64,000 nt of DNA from JBLMYQ01 sp050258375. Lineage in GTDB: Bacteria; Bacillota; Clostridia; Acetivibrionales; UBA4821. Below are positions 8,720 to 18,273 of the stretch, piece by piece (the stretch's first letter is position 1; each line of letters opens with the position of its first letter). The position numbers were made by a program, and so were the translations under genes. The DNA lies in contig JBLMYQ010000051.1 in assembly GCA_050258375.1 (NCBI GenBank), positions 68,254 to 132,253 of the forward strand, given 5' to 3'. A model generated the notes under the pieces. The model was not told the origin of the DNA and made no database searches. It saw only the letters and a program-made list of their open reading frames with translations.

Positions 8720-8759
8720 ATCGTGATAAGCAACACAGTTATGCGCTGCTTATCACGAT
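8720..8759. repeat. Perfect 13-bp hairpin between yaaR and holB
   Basis: ATCGTGATAAGCA (8720-8732) pairs perfectly with TGCTTATCACGAT (8747-8759) around a 14-base loop. No T-run follows on the minus strand, so it is not an intrinsic terminator. It could be an RNA-processing or stability element inside the tmk operon. Confidence 0.7.
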
Positions 8760-8767
8760 TCTCTTTA

Positions 8768-9220
8768 TCACATTGTAATGTCGAGCAGCAGCCCCCTTAT
8801 ATCCTCCATCGACTTAAGTATCTTTATATTGTCCGTCTCTTCCTTAAGCACTTCCTTTGTAAGATTCTCAAGCTCTTCATTCACCAGCTTTATTACCGCC
8901 CAAACGCGGTGTCTTCCTCTTCTATCCACTTTGCTTTCCTTGGAAAATACATGAGAGTTGTTAACTACTTCATATAAAAATTCAGAAATCAACTGCTTGT
9001 AAACCTTGAGCTCTCTTATATCAATCCTTGTTCCAAGTGTTTTACCCTGATCGTCTATATCATTAAGAAGTCTTGTTATTTTCTCCTGAACTGTCTCTTC
9101 CATATTTTTCTTATATTGTGACTGAAAAGAAGATTCTTTTGAATTTCTAATTTTTTTAGAATCCTTTTTCTCAGACTCAATCTTACTAGCTGCCAATTCA
9201 AAGGAGTGCCTAATTTTCAT
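8768..9220 (-). CDS. yaaR: YaaR family (DUF327) protein
   Basis: A 150-residue, charged, mostly helical cytoplasmic protein of unknown function. The family assignment rests on length, the core RHRVWAVIKLVNEELENLT, and its position between tmk and holB, matching Bacillus yaaR. Bacillus has yaaQ between tmk and yaaR; no yaaQ is present here. The start overlaps the tmk stop by 4 bp. Confidence 0.85.
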   Translation of the reverse strand: MKIRHSFELAASKIESEKKDSKKIRNSKESSFQSQYKKNMEETVQEKITRLLNDIDDQGKTLGTRIDIRELKVYKQLISEFLYEVVNNSHVFSKESKVDRRGRHRVWAVIKLVNEELENLTKEVLKEETDNIKILKSMEDIRGLLLDITM

Positions 9221-9846
9221 GATTTTCCCTCCAGCAGTGAGCTCAAATAGCTTTTTACATCTTCAAATACTTCTCCTATTCCCCGCCTTGAATCTATTAC
9301 AACAATACGTTCTCTTTGAGCCTTAGCCAGCTCTAAATAACCATTATATACCCTTTCATGGAAATCAATATTCTCCAATTCTACTCTATCCAGCTTTTCC
9401 TTTCTTGTTTTTCTTTTTGCAATTTCTTGGGGAGAAATATCAAAAAAGAAGGTAATGTCAGGCTTGCATCCTTGTAAAGCATATGCATTTATTCCTTCAA
9501 CTGTTTCGACACCAAGCCTTCTGCCATAAGCCTGATAAGCAATGCTAGAATCTAAAAATCTATCACATATTACAATTTTTCCTTGGTTTACAGCAGGTAC
9601 AATCAACTCAGAAACAATTTGCGCTCTGGCAGCTGCATATAACATAAGCTCAGCAACAGAATTCATTCCCATATTATCAACATCAAGTAAAAGCTCTCTT
9701 ATTTTCTCTCCAAGCTTTGTACCACCAGGTTCTCTTGTCAGTATAACTTCTCTGCCATTTTGTTCAAAATAGCTTGCAATATTGCTTAGCTGGGTTGTTT
9801 TACCACATCCGTCAAGACCTTCGGCTGTAATGAAATATCCCTTCAA
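9217..9846 (-). CDS. tmk: Thymidylate kinase
   Basis: Phosphorylates dTMP to dTDP. 209 residues with P-loop GLDGCGKTTQ, the DRx motif CDRFLDSSIAYQ, and a Lys/Arg-rich lid (AKRKTRKEKLDRVE). It starts with TTG at 9846 after GGGGGTG; no better-placed ATG exists. It heads the tmk-yaaR-holB-ricT cluster and lies 13 bp after the signal peptidase gene, so all may be co-transcribed. Confidence 0.96.
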   Translation of the reverse strand: MKGYFITAEGLDGCGKTTQLSNIASYFEQNGREVILTREPGGTKLGEKIRELLLDVDNMGMNSVAELMLYAAARAQIVSELIVPAVNQGKIVICDRFLDSSIAYQAYGRRLGVETVEGINAYALQGCKPDITFFFDISPQEIAKRKTRKEKLDRVELENIDFHERVYNGYLELAKAQRERIVVIDSRRGIGEVFEDVKSYLSSLLEGKS

Positions 9847-9859
9847 AACAACACCCCCA

Positions 9860-10693
9860 TTATTTTCTTATTCCACCAAACTTATCAAAAGGCCAAAACC
9901 TGAACAAAACTCTTCCGCTTATTTCTTTAAGGCTTACGCAGCCATTTTTGGCAGCAATATCCCCTCTATTTTCAGAAAACTTCCTGCTGTCACTGCTGTT
10001 GTTCCGGTTGTCCCCCATAACGTAAACGTATCCTTTTTCAACCTTGACATCAATATTCAAATCCTTATCACTTGAATAAGGGGTTTGCTTTATTACCCCG
10101 TCAACTATATTCAGGCTGATGCTCCAAGGCTCCTTGATATAATCCTCTTCAACCTTCTTATCATTTACATATACCTTGGCATCATCCATAACAGCATAAT
10201 GATTTCCTGTCAAAAGCTCCCCGTTAATAAAAATCTGCTTATTCCTTATTTCAAAATTTTTATATTCAATATCATCAATAAGTATGCTGTCACTCTTTAA
10301 TTGAACATGGTCTCCTTCTACACCAATAACTCTCTTGATGTAATCCCTTTTTAGAAAAAACTGATAAATCTTTCCCAGAGTGTCTGTTTCATAATAGAAT
10401 GCACTATGTGGCTCAGTGAAGGTAATAATATCTCCCTTGGATGGCTTTAAGTTGAGAAAATAGCTTACTCTTTCCGTTATCAGTCTGTCCCCATCAATAA
10501 GTGTTCCCTCCATCGAAGGACCTTTAACTATGGTAGGTGCAAAAATAAATATTCTAATAATTACTGCAGCAATAACTGCAATAAAGAAACTATTTATCCA
10601 TTCATCTGCTTCAGATTTTTTTTTCATATCCTCTTGTTCAGATTTATTGTTTTCGTTTTCATTCTGTGAATCCAAACCTGTTGTTTGTTCCAT
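9860..10693 (-). CDS. lepB: Signal peptidase I
   Basis: Membrane serine protease that removes signal peptides. 277 residues from the ATG at 10693; the alternative TTG at 10711 overlaps the GGGAGGA site. A single N-terminal membrane anchor (residues about 34-55) is followed by the Ser nucleophile in GPSMEGTL, the Lys general base in DYIKRVIG, and box E in MGDNRNNSSDSR. It is longer than B. subtilis SipS because of an insert of about 80 residues between the Lys box and box E. It lies immediately after the SLH protein gene, a likely substrate. Confidence 0.95.
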   Translation of the reverse strand: MEQTTGLDSQNENENNKSEQEDMKKKSEADEWINSFFIAVIAAVIIRIFIFAPTIVKGPSMEGTLIDGDRLITERVSYFLNLKPSKGDIITFTEPHSAFYYETDTLGKIYQFFLKRDYIKRVIGVEGDHVQLKSDSILIDDIEYKNFEIRNKQIFINGELLTGNHYAVMDDAKVYVNDKKVEEDYIKEPWSISLNIVDGVIKQTPYSSDKDLNIDVKVEKGYVYVMGDNRNNSSDSRKFSENRGDIAAKNGCVSLKEISGRVLFRFWPFDKFGGIRK

Positions 10694-10795
10694 TTGCCGA
10701 TTTCCTCCCAAGAATTAAGTTTTGTCTAACAAATCACGGATATTATATTATAAAAGCCAGTAAAAAGCTACCTCGAATATTCGCCAAACAAAAAA

Positions 10796-10825
10796 GCCGA
10801 TAGGTTTTGTACAGACCCTATCGGC
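10796..10825 (-). terminator. Intrinsic terminator after the SLH protein gene
   Basis: The arms GCCGATAGG and CCTATCGGC are followed by TTTTTTG on the minus strand, 15 bases downstream of the SLH gene stop. Confidence 0.9.
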
Positions 10826-10839
10826 AGTAATAATGCTGT

Positions 10840-13584
10840 TTAATTAAAGCTTACAGTTATATCAAATATTGGAGATAGATTTGTTATATACGCTCCATAT
10901 TGTCCTCCGACCTCAACAAATCCATTCGGTACATAAGAACCCAGCTGCGTCTTTGGTATTATTAATATATCATTAAATAAATTTGCATCAGGAGCAGTAC
11001 CTAAAGTAATTTCACATTTTGTTACTGCAAATTGTTCTCCATAGAAATCCAGCATTGTATTATCACTCCAGACAACAGTCGGAGAAGCTCCAAATCTTGC
11101 ATCACCGGTTATCAAAGAAGCAATTTTATCTTTTCCTGCATTAATATCACCTGACTTTAATCTTCTTGTAAATATTGTTACAATTTTATCTCCGGCCGTA
11201 GGCCCCACCGCATTAGTATCAACAATATATACATCATTTACCACAGAATAATTCTGAAGCAGCTCCAAATTATCATATAAAGATTGTGCCGAATAAACAA
11301 AATCCGTTACTGTTTGAGCATCATCCGTATTTCCAATATCAGCTTCAACTTGCTCTGAACCATTGATTTTGTACTTTTTAAGTGTGATATACCTATTAAG
11401 AGTATCCCATAGTCCATTAAGCATTCCCTGGTTCAAATTCAGGCACGGAGTCCCCGGCTGACCCGGAAACCACCTATCATACATAGTCGCAGTAAAGCTT
11501 CCCGGATTCTGACGCAGTTTAATAATATCAGTATCCAAGCCCTTTGACTGAAGCTTTTGTTCAAGCGCATTGTACTCATCTTGATATCCGTCAACTCCGT
11601 CCAGAGGATTTATATAATATTTCAGACCCCATATTCCATATTCTCCACTCACATCAACAATTCCCTCTGTTAGCTCAGCTAACTCCGGATTCAGGTAAAT
11701 AGTTGCATCTGTACTCCCTAATATGGAAGCATCCAGTACAGCATTTGCATTACTCAAAATCTTATCTAACAAGGCTTGCTTGCAAGAAGTATCCGCATAA
11801 GTTATTATACTTCCATCAACTGCTGCTACAAATCCAATCGTATCAGTAACTGCAGTTACTTTAACAGGTGACTGGCTTGTAACATTAACAGCCGTGATTG
11901 TGCCTGTTCCTTCTGCTGAAATATTTATTGGTTCCGACTGGCTGTTTCTTTGGTCATCAACAGTGACTATTCCTAATGTTGATGTGCCTTGAATATGTAT
12001 ACTGTTACTGCCGCCGCCGTTCACTACGGTTCTTCCTTGTACAGTAACACTTGTTATATATGCATCACCATTAGCAATATCTGCTCCAAATACTAGATTG
12101 CTTGTAATTATGAGGTTTCTAAGAATTACACCTGCTGTATTTATATATACGCTTCCACTTACAGTAGCTGTCCCTGAATCAGGCCCATAGGTTCCTGCTG
12201 CAGATATCGTATAATTACCATTATACCCGTTTTCCAAAGGATTAGATGTATGGGAGCCGCTGCTTCCACTGCTGCCAGTTGTACTAACAGTTGCCGAGCC
12301 TTCTTTTACTTCCTTCCCTCCGACAGTAACACCAGTTGCTCCTTGTTCTACTGTAACCTTTGTTCCTGCTGTATCAACCTTTATGCCATCAGCATTAGCT
12401 TGTACACTGGTTACAGTTCCGCTTCCGCTTATATTAGCCTGTGCATTTACAATAACTGTTTCAATTTTTGTACCCTGCTGTGCATTAATTGTCGCCCCAC
12501 TTGCTGTTTTAGCAATATCCAACTTTGCAATCGTACCACTTGTAACTGTAACTTCTGCTTTTGTTTCAATCATCAGGCTCTGTATATTTCCTTTAACTTC
12601 AATGCTTGCATTACTATTAGCTGCCTCTCCAACCATTTTTACTTCTCCGAAGCTGCCTTCAAGAACTATCTGCGAGCCAACTTCAATCTTCTGAACAGTT
12701 GTAGTCTGATCAGTTACAATACGAACTTCATTATTAACATTATCAATCACTACAGTACCGGTTATTGTAGAACCATTAATGACATGTATTGAGTTTTTTC
12801 CGCCTCCACGGATTATAGTACGTCCACTAATCTTAACAGCATCAAGAGTGACATTGCCGGTACCTACTCCATCTCCAATTATTAAGTCCCCGTTAATAGA
12901 AACCCCTTTTAAAATAACATCCGGTACATTTATCATAACATTACCTTCAACAGCATTAGTATAGGTTCCAGCTTTATTTATGTACGTCTTTATTATGTTA
13001 TGCATAACCTGCGCAAATTCGCTTCGTGTTATATTTTCTGCAGGATTAATTTTATTTCCACAACCATTTATATATCCAACCTGTACAAGCGCTGCTATTT
13101 CAGACTTTGCCCAACCGCTTATTTCCGCTTTATCAGTAAATTTGTCAAGAGAAGCATAGTTTGTTGTTGTAAGCTTTAATGAACGAGCAAGTACTACAAA
13201 CGCTTCCTCTCTTGTAATAAACTTGTCAGGACTCATCTTGCCGTTGCTTCCAACAAAGGTCTGCATTTTTACAGCTTTGGCCATATCATTTGCATACCAG
13301 CTATCCGAAGGAATATCAGTGAATTTTGATATATCACCCTTTTGGGTGGCACCAAATGCCCGGTTTATAATTGCAGCAATTTCTGAGCGCTTAATATTTA
13401 AATCGGGCATAATTTTTCCGTTACAGCCAACTATCAACCCATTTGAAATTGCAGCTTCAAGAGCTGTTTTTGACCAATTATTGGGAATATCAGCAAAATC
13501 AGCGCGGTTAACCTCTGCAATAGCAATTGTCATGCTTAACAGTACAGCAGCAATAACTATTATAGATATTACTTTTCTTTTCAT
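10840..13584 (-). CDS. S-layer homology (SLH) surface protein with beta-helix-like repeats
   Basis: 914 residues from the ATG at 13584 (eight bases after GGAG). A signal peptide is followed by three SLH domains (residues about 28-210), each with the FxDIPxxxW / ITRxExA pattern, which anchor proteins to pyruvylated cell-wall polymer. Next come Asn/Gly/Val-rich repeats with two near-identical units: SGRTIIRGGGKNSIHV near residue 250 and QGRTVVNGGGSNSIHI near 530. They suggest a right-handed beta-helix interrupted by a Ser/Gly linker. The C-terminal ~280 residues are unassigned. Role inferred: surface structure or adhesion. Confidence 0.85.
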   Translation of the reverse strand: MKRKVISIIVIAAVLLSMTIAIAEVNRADFADIPNNWSKTALEAAISNGLIVGCNGKIMPDLNIKRSEIAAIINRAFGATQKGDISKFTDIPSDSWYANDMAKAVKMQTFVGSNGKMSPDKFITREEAFVVLARSLKLTTTNYASLDKFTDKAEISGWAKSEIAALVQVGYINGCGNKINPAENITRSEFAQVMHNIIKTYINKAGTYTNAVEGNVMINVPDVILKGVSINGDLIIGDGVGTGNVTLDAVKISGRTIIRGGGKNSIHVINGSTITGTVVIDNVNNEVRIVTDQTTTVQKIEVGSQIVLEGSFGEVKMVGEAANSNASIEVKGNIQSLMIETKAEVTVTSGTIAKLDIAKTASGATINAQQGTKIETVIVNAQANISGSGTVTSVQANADGIKVDTAGTKVTVEQGATGVTVGGKEVKEGSATVSTTGSSGSSGSHTSNPLENGYNGNYTISAAGTYGPDSGTATVSGSVYINTAGVILRNLIITSNLVFGADIANGDAYITSVTVQGRTVVNGGGSNSIHIQGTSTLGIVTVDDQRNSQSEPINISAEGTGTITAVNVTSQSPVKVTAVTDTIGFVAAVDGSIITYADTSCKQALLDKILSNANAVLDASILGSTDATIYLNPELAELTEGIVDVSGEYGIWGLKYYINPLDGVDGYQDEYNALEQKLQSKGLDTDIIKLRQNPGSFTATMYDRWFPGQPGTPCLNLNQGMLNGLWDTLNRYITLKKYKINGSEQVEADIGNTDDAQTVTDFVYSAQSLYDNLELLQNYSVVNDVYIVDTNAVGPTAGDKIVTIFTRRLKSGDINAGKDKIASLITGDARFGASPTVVWSDNTMLDFYGEQFAVTKCEITLGTAPDANLFNDILIIPKTQLGSYVPNGFVEVGGQYGAYITNLSPIFDITVSFN

Positions 13585-13876
13585 ATCCATCGCTCCTTTA
13601 TTCTTTTGTTTTTTATGGGGTAACAAAGAAATACACAATCATTTTTTTATTTAGAGATGTTGAATATTAAATTATTTAGTTCTTCTAATGTGACAAATAT
13701 AAAACTTTACACATATATAATTTTAAATACTTTTATATTTTTTAGCAAGTAAATTTATGGGATTATATCCATAATACAGTCATTTATTATTATAAAAACA
13801 AAATTTTTTTAAAGGATTTATTTTTATTTTATAGAATATATATATTAGTCTTAAAATTTCAGCTTGAGGTTTTATA
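13585..13876. other. AT-rich divergent intergenic region
   Basis: 292 bp between the SLH gene (minus) and the AI-2E-type permease (plus). It must hold both promoters, but it is so AT-rich that I cannot single out a convincing -35/-10 pair. No small gene or hairpin terminator is visible. Confidence 0.5.
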
Positions 13877-14992
13877 ATGGATGAAAAGATAAATGCTTTT
13901 TTAAAAACAGTATTCTTTAAAAGACTTATTTTGTACACCTTCATTATCCTTGTAATTTTCCAATTAAGAGGCTTTTGGAATTTATTTCTTATGATTTTTT
14001 TCGTAACATATATAATGAACGAACTTTGCAAATTTTTTCATTTTCATGTTTCAAAAATAATAAAAGTCCCCGAAACTACCGTTATATTTATTACTTACAG
14101 TATCATAATAATAATTATGATTGGCTGTGTTATAAGATATTCTCCGGTTGCATTCGAACAAACCAAATCCTTAATAAAAATATTTGACCCTTCAGAAGGT
14201 TCAAATGCTAATATAAACAAGCATATCAGCGATATGCTTACTTCCATACATCCCTATCTGAATAAGCTTTTTACTTATTACAACTTTAATCCTACTGAAA
14301 AGCTTAATCAATTTTCAGGAGCTATAACCAATTTTTCATACAATTTAATAAAAAGCATTGGCAGCTGGCTTTTTAATATATTCCTTCTTATAATATTAAG
14401 TCTTTTCTTTTTAATGGAAAAAAATAAGATGAAAAACTTTGTTGATATATTCAGAGAAAGCAAAGTCAGTTTTGTTTATCACGAACTTAAACCCAAATTA
14501 GTTCGTTTTTATAATATTTTTGGCTTTATGATAAAAACCCAGCTTATAATATCTACAATTAATACATCCATAACAGTGATAGCAATAACCTTGCTAGGCT
14601 TTACAAATCTTTTTGCCTTAGGCATAATGGTATTTCTCCTCGGGCTGATTCCTGTTGCAGGTGCTATTTTATCAACAATACCTCTGGTTCTTATAGGTTT
14701 TAGAATCGGCGGAATTGCATATATCATCTACATTCTTATTTTAATAGCTGTGATTCATGCATTAGAAGCATATGTTCTGTTCCCTAAAATCTCTTCGAAC
14801 TTTACCAGACTACCTGTTTTTGTTACCCTGCTGGTTCTTCTCGTTTCCGAACATTTATTAGGTCCATGGGGATTAATCTTTGGTCTTCCACTTTTTGTTT
14901 TCGTAATAGAATCTTTAAAAATAAATCCTCCAGCCTATGAACCAGCAAAGAGTGAAAAAATTGATAAGCCTTCAACTCCACAAGTATCTTAA
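13877..14992 (+). CDS. AI-2E family transporter (PF01594-type permease)
   Basis: 371 residues with a pair of N-terminal membrane helices, a soluble stretch, and five or six C-terminal helices. Motifs typical of the family are FALGIMVFLLGLIPVAGAI and VLFPKISSNFTRLPVFVTL. Family members include quorum-signal exporters and Na+/H+ antiporters, so the substrate is not predictable. It converges with the DMT permease gene, ending four bases before it. Confidence 0.88.
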   Translation: MDEKINAFLKTVFFKRLILYTFIILVIFQLRGFWNLFLMIFFVTYIMNELCKFFHFHVSKIIKVPETTVIFITYSIIIIIMIGCVIRYSPVAFEQTKSLIKIFDPSEGSNANINKHISDMLTSIHPYLNKLFTYYNFNPTEKLNQFSGAITNFSYNLIKSIGSWLFNIFLLIILSLFFLMEKNKMKNFVDIFRESKVSFVYHELKPKLVRFYNIFGFMIKTQLIISTINTSITVIAITLLGFTNLFALGIMVFLLGLIPVAGAILSTIPLVLIGFRIGGIAYIIYILILIAVIHALEAYVLFPKISSNFTRLPVFVTLLVLLVSEHLLGPWGLIFGLPLFVFVIESLKINPPAYEPAKSEKIDKPSTPQVS

Positions 14993-14996
14993 TAAA

Positions 14997-15920
14997 TCAA
15001 TTTTCTTTCATATTTGATATTAAATTTCCGAGAATAACAAGAACCAATCCGACTGCTGTAGTAGCAAGGATGGGTTCTTTTAGTATTATAACCGCAAGTA
15101 TACTGGTTATAATCGGAGAAAGATAGGTTAAGGTTGAAAGCTTTTCTACAGAAAGATGTTGAATTGTTTTCATATAAAAAAGCATGTTTATTAAGTTATA
15201 AACAACAGCTATAAAAAGCAAATATATCATTTCTCTCTCACTAGGAACAACCCACCAGCCTTTTAATGTAAGTACAATTACTCCGGAAACAAGAGAAATA
15301 GCTTGCCCGATAAACAGAAAAGGCTTTTCCGGAATTTCTTTTTTCTTCCCCAAAATTGTAAAAATAGTTATCGATATAATAGATATGATTATATAAAATA
15401 ATCCTTCATTAAAAGTAAACGAAAGAAACTTGCCTCCGGTCATTACAAAATATATCCCTGCAAAGCTTATAATTATTCCCAGCAAAACCTTTTTATCAAT
15501 GATTATTTTGGAGTTTCTTGTTAAAAAAAACAAGCCTGCAAAATATAAGAATATTGGATGTGAATAATAAATAATTATTGTCTGACTTACAGTCATGTAC
15601 TGCAGAGCAATATTAAAGGTTAGCTCATATAGCGAAAATCCTGTAAATGCAGCAAGAAAAAGTGCATTAAAGCCTATTCTGGAATGAATAATACCTTTAA
15701 AGTCTTTTTTTGAGCTTATAGCAGTTAGAACAATCAATCCAATAAATGACGTATAGGTTAATATATGGAAAGGATTCAATCCTCCTGACATAAGATGTTT
15801 GGTTAAAACAGTTGTTATTCCGGAAGTAAAAAACATCAACAAAAGATACACATACCCTACCCGCTTTTGCAGGTATCCATGTGCTTTTTTAAACTTTTTT
15901 GTTTTTTTTACCACATCCAA
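14997..15920 (-). CDS. EamA/DMT family permease
   Basis: 307 residues with about ten hydrophobic segments in two EamA-like halves (TSFIGLIVLTAISS... and LTYLSPIITSILAVIILKEPI, the latter a family signature). It probably exports a small metabolite; the substrate is unknown. It starts with TTG at 15920, eight bases after AAGGAG. It is convergent with the preceding permease and monocistronic. Confidence 0.87.
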   Translation of the reverse strand: MDVVKKTKKFKKAHGYLQKRVGYVYLLLMFFTSGITTVLTKHLMSGGLNPFHILTYTSFIGLIVLTAISSKKDFKGIIHSRIGFNALFLAAFTGFSLYELTFNIALQYMTVSQTIIIYYSHPIFLYFAGLFFLTRNSKIIIDKKVLLGIIISFAGIYFVMTGGKFLSFTFNEGLFYIIISIISITIFTILGKKKEIPEKPFLFIGQAISLVSGVIVLTLKGWWVVPSEREMIYLLFIAVVYNLINMLFYMKTIQHLSVEKLSTLTYLSPIITSILAVIILKEPILATTAVGLVLVILGNLISNMKEN

Positions 15921-16128
15921 AATTATTCTCCTTAAAGTTTTGATAATATTAGTGTTCTCATTAATTCTTTTCTTATAACGAACATTAACGTTAAAGTTAA
16001 TTCTAAATTATATAAATTTTATTTATAAGCTAATTTCCAGATATTGAATATTACTTTTTTGTAATTCAGGCAGGATAACTGTTTCTTTTTGTCGAAATAA
16101 TAAATATGGAATGTAATTGGAGGTACAT

Positions 16129-16797
16129 ATGAAAAAATCAGCATCTTTTTTGCTTATTTTATTTATATTTTTTTCTTCTTATGGGTTTGTTGATGCAAAA
16201 GCTTCATCAAAATCCAAACCTTCTTTAAAGTATTCAAACAAAATTGTGGTGATTGACCCCGGTCACGGCGGCAAAACAGCAGGTGCAAAATACGGCGGCC
16301 TAAAGGAAAAGGATATGAACCTTGATGTTTCTTTAAGGCTTTATTCACTGCTAAAAGGCAAGGGTGTAAAGGTTTATATGACAAGAAAAACCGATTCTAC
16401 TATGACTTTAGCTCAACGATATAACTATGCCAACTCAGTAAAAGCCTCTCTTTTCGTTAGTGTACATCATAATGCTTTGCCTAATAATAGGTCGTATAAA
16501 GGAACCGAAACACTTTTTAGCCCTTCAAAAATTACCTTAAAGGGTATGAACAGCAAAAAGTTTGCAAGCATTATACAAAGCGAACTGGTTAAAAGACTTG
16601 GTACAATTAACAGAGGGATTATATCCCGTCCAAAATTAGCTGTACTGCGGCACAGTAAAATGCCTTCAATAATTGCAGAAATAGGCTATATGACTAATAA
16701 AAGCGAAAGAAATCGCATAAGAGATTCTTCTTTTAAACAAAAATCAGCCGAAGCACTTTGCTCAGCAGTTTTAAAGACCTTAAATCAGATGAAATAA
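16129..16797 (+). CDS. N-acetylmuramoyl-L-alanine amidase (Amidase_3), secreted
   Basis: Cleaves the amide bond between MurNAc and the stem peptide. 222 residues: a signal peptide (about 1-27), then the zinc amidase domain with DPGHGG (His ligand), GLKEKDMNLDV (Glu ligand), SVHHNA (His ligand) and IAEIGYMTN (catalytic Glu). The ATG at 16129 follows TTGGAGG. It has no cell-wall-binding repeats, unlike many autolysins, and is close in size to CwlD, a spore cortex amidase. A CwlD-like role fits the neighbouring SleL-like gene but is inference. Confidence 0.9.
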   Translation: MKKSASFLLILFIFFSSYGFVDAKASSKSKPSLKYSNKIVVIDPGHGGKTAGAKYGGLKEKDMNLDVSLRLYSLLKGKGVKVYMTRKTDSTMTLAQRYNYANSVKASLFVSVHHNALPNNRSYKGTETLFSPSKITLKGMNSKKFASIIQSELVKRLGTINRGIISRPKLAVLRHSKMPSIIAEIGYMTNKSERNRIRDSSFKQKSAEALCSAVLKTLNQMK

Positions 16798-16904
16798 GTA
16801 TCAAATTACGTTTAAGATTATATGCAAATTGGTACTTTGTAACAAAAAAAACATCTTACTAATAAACTATTAGTAAACATAATTTATTAGTGAGGTGTTT
16901 CTTT

Positions 16905-18200
16905 TTGCCAATTATTCATACCGTTCAGCCTGGAGAATCTCTTTGGGAAATCTCCAGAGAACATAATATACCATATGAAAGCATTGCACAGGCCAACGGA
17001 ATAAATCCGCCTTATAATCTTGTACCAGGAGAAAATCTCTATATTCCTTCGGTGCAGAAAAGGCATATTGTCAGACCGGGTGAATCCTTATGGTCAATAT
17101 CCCAGCTTTATGATGTTTCAATTGATACCTTGATGGATGTAAATAAAATAGGTCCTTCACAAATAATCTATCCCGGTCAGGTTCTTATAATCCCAGCAGA
17201 ATCAAATACATTGGGAACAATTGAAGTTAACGGATATTTAGAACCATACGGTCCTACAGGCCAGGAGCTTAAAATCATAAATGATGTTAATGATTATCTT
17301 ACCTATTTAAGCCTTTTCAGTTATAGGATTCAAGAAGACGGAACCATAATTCCATTAAAAAATGATAAGGTTCTGGTTGATGCCGCAAGAAGAGGCGGTG
17401 TAGCTCCTCTCATGGTTTTGACCAATTTTAGAGGAGGAACATTTGATACCGAGCTGGCCGATGCGATACTTAAAAATCCGCAATTACAGGAAGCATTAAT
17501 AAATAATGTAATAAGAACTCTCCAAGAAAAAAACTTTTTTGGTTTGAACGTAGACTTCGAAAGGGTTTCACCTTCATCAAGAGATTTGTATACAGAGTTT
17601 TTAAAAAAGCTTCGTGACAGATTACATCCACTTGGCTATTCTCTTTCTGTTGCCCTGGCACCTAAGCAATCTGCATCTCAAATTGGTGCATGGTATGAAG
17701 CACATGATTATGGGGCCATTGGTTCAATCGCTGATTTTGTAATTCTTATGACTTATGAATGGGGTTGGTCAGGTGGTCCTCCACTTGCAGTCGCCCCTAT
17801 CGATCAGGTAAAAAAGGTACTCAACTATGCCGTCACTGTAATTCCAAGAAAAAAAATCATGATGGGCATACCTTTATACGGTTATGATTGGACCCTGCCT
17901 TATATACCCAAAGGCGGCTTTGCAAGAAGGCTCAGCCCTGTTCAGGCGGTGGAACGGGCAGTCAGATATGGCTCCAAAATCCAATTTGACAGCGAATCCC
18001 AATCTCCCTATTATTACTATTATGATGGAAATGGGAACCGGCATGTTGTATGGTTTGAAGATGCCAAAAGTGTTTTGGCTAAATTCAAGCTGGTTAAGGA
18101 TTATGGCTTGCGTGGTGTAAGCTATTGGGTTCTTGGCTCAGATTTCCCGCAAAACTGGCTGCTGCTTGAAGATTTATTTAATATCAAAAAGGTTTTATAA
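16905..18200 (+). CDS. LysM-LysM-GH18 spore cortex hydrolase (SleL/YaaH-like)
   Basis: About 431 residues: two N-terminal LysM domains (HTVQPGESLWEIS and HIVRPGESLWSIS), then a family 18 glycosidase with the catalytic motif GLNVDFERVS (general acid Glu) and a C-terminal SYWVLGSD strand. Close relatives are N-acetylglucosaminidases of spore cortex and coat. There is no signal peptide, as expected for a protein made in the mother cell. The TTG at 16905 is preferred; the GTG at 16890 overlaps the ribosome-binding site. Confidence 0.92.
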   Translation: MPIIHTVQPGESLWEISREHNIPYESIAQANGINPPYNLVPGENLYIPSVQKRHIVRPGESLWSISQLYDVSIDTLMDVNKIGPSQIIYPGQVLIIPAESNTLGTIEVNGYLEPYGPTGQELKIINDVNDYLTYLSLFSYRIQEDGTIIPLKNDKVLVDAARRGGVAPLMVLTNFRGGTFDTELADAILKNPQLQEALINNVIRTLQEKNFFGLNVDFERVSPSSRDLYTEFLKKLRDRLHPLGYSLSVALAPKQSASQIGAWYEAHDYGAIGSIADFVILMTYEWGWSGGPPLAVAPIDQVKKVLNYAVTVIPRKKIMMGIPLYGYDWTLPYIPKGGFARRLSPVQAVERAVRYGSKIQFDSESQSPYYYYYDGNGNRHVVWFEDAKSVLAKFKLVKDYGLRGVSYWVLGSDFPQNWLLLEDLFNIKKVL

Positions 18201-18219
18201 AAAACCAATTGTGGCAAGC

Positions 18220-18250
18220 AAAGGCACTCTCATCTAATGAGCGTGCCTTT
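18220..18250. terminator. Terminator between the SleL-like gene and the immunity gene
   Basis: AAAGGCAC and GTGCCTTT arms with an inner CTCAT/ATGAG stem, followed by TATTCTT. It serves the plus-strand gene and, with flanking A-rich sequence, possibly the minus strand too. Confidence 0.75.
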
Positions 18251-18273
18251 ATTCTTCTAATATTAACAGACTA

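Noticed and set aside
8720..8759. Hairpin as transcription terminator of yaaR
   Set aside because: No T-run follows on the minus strand, and holB and ricT need read-through.
12250..12792. Plus-strand open frame, Cys-rich, inside the SLH gene
   Set aside because: It is antisense to an intact SLH gene with clear signal peptide and domains. Its composition is what the complement of Val/Thr/Gly codons gives, and it has no ribosome-binding site.
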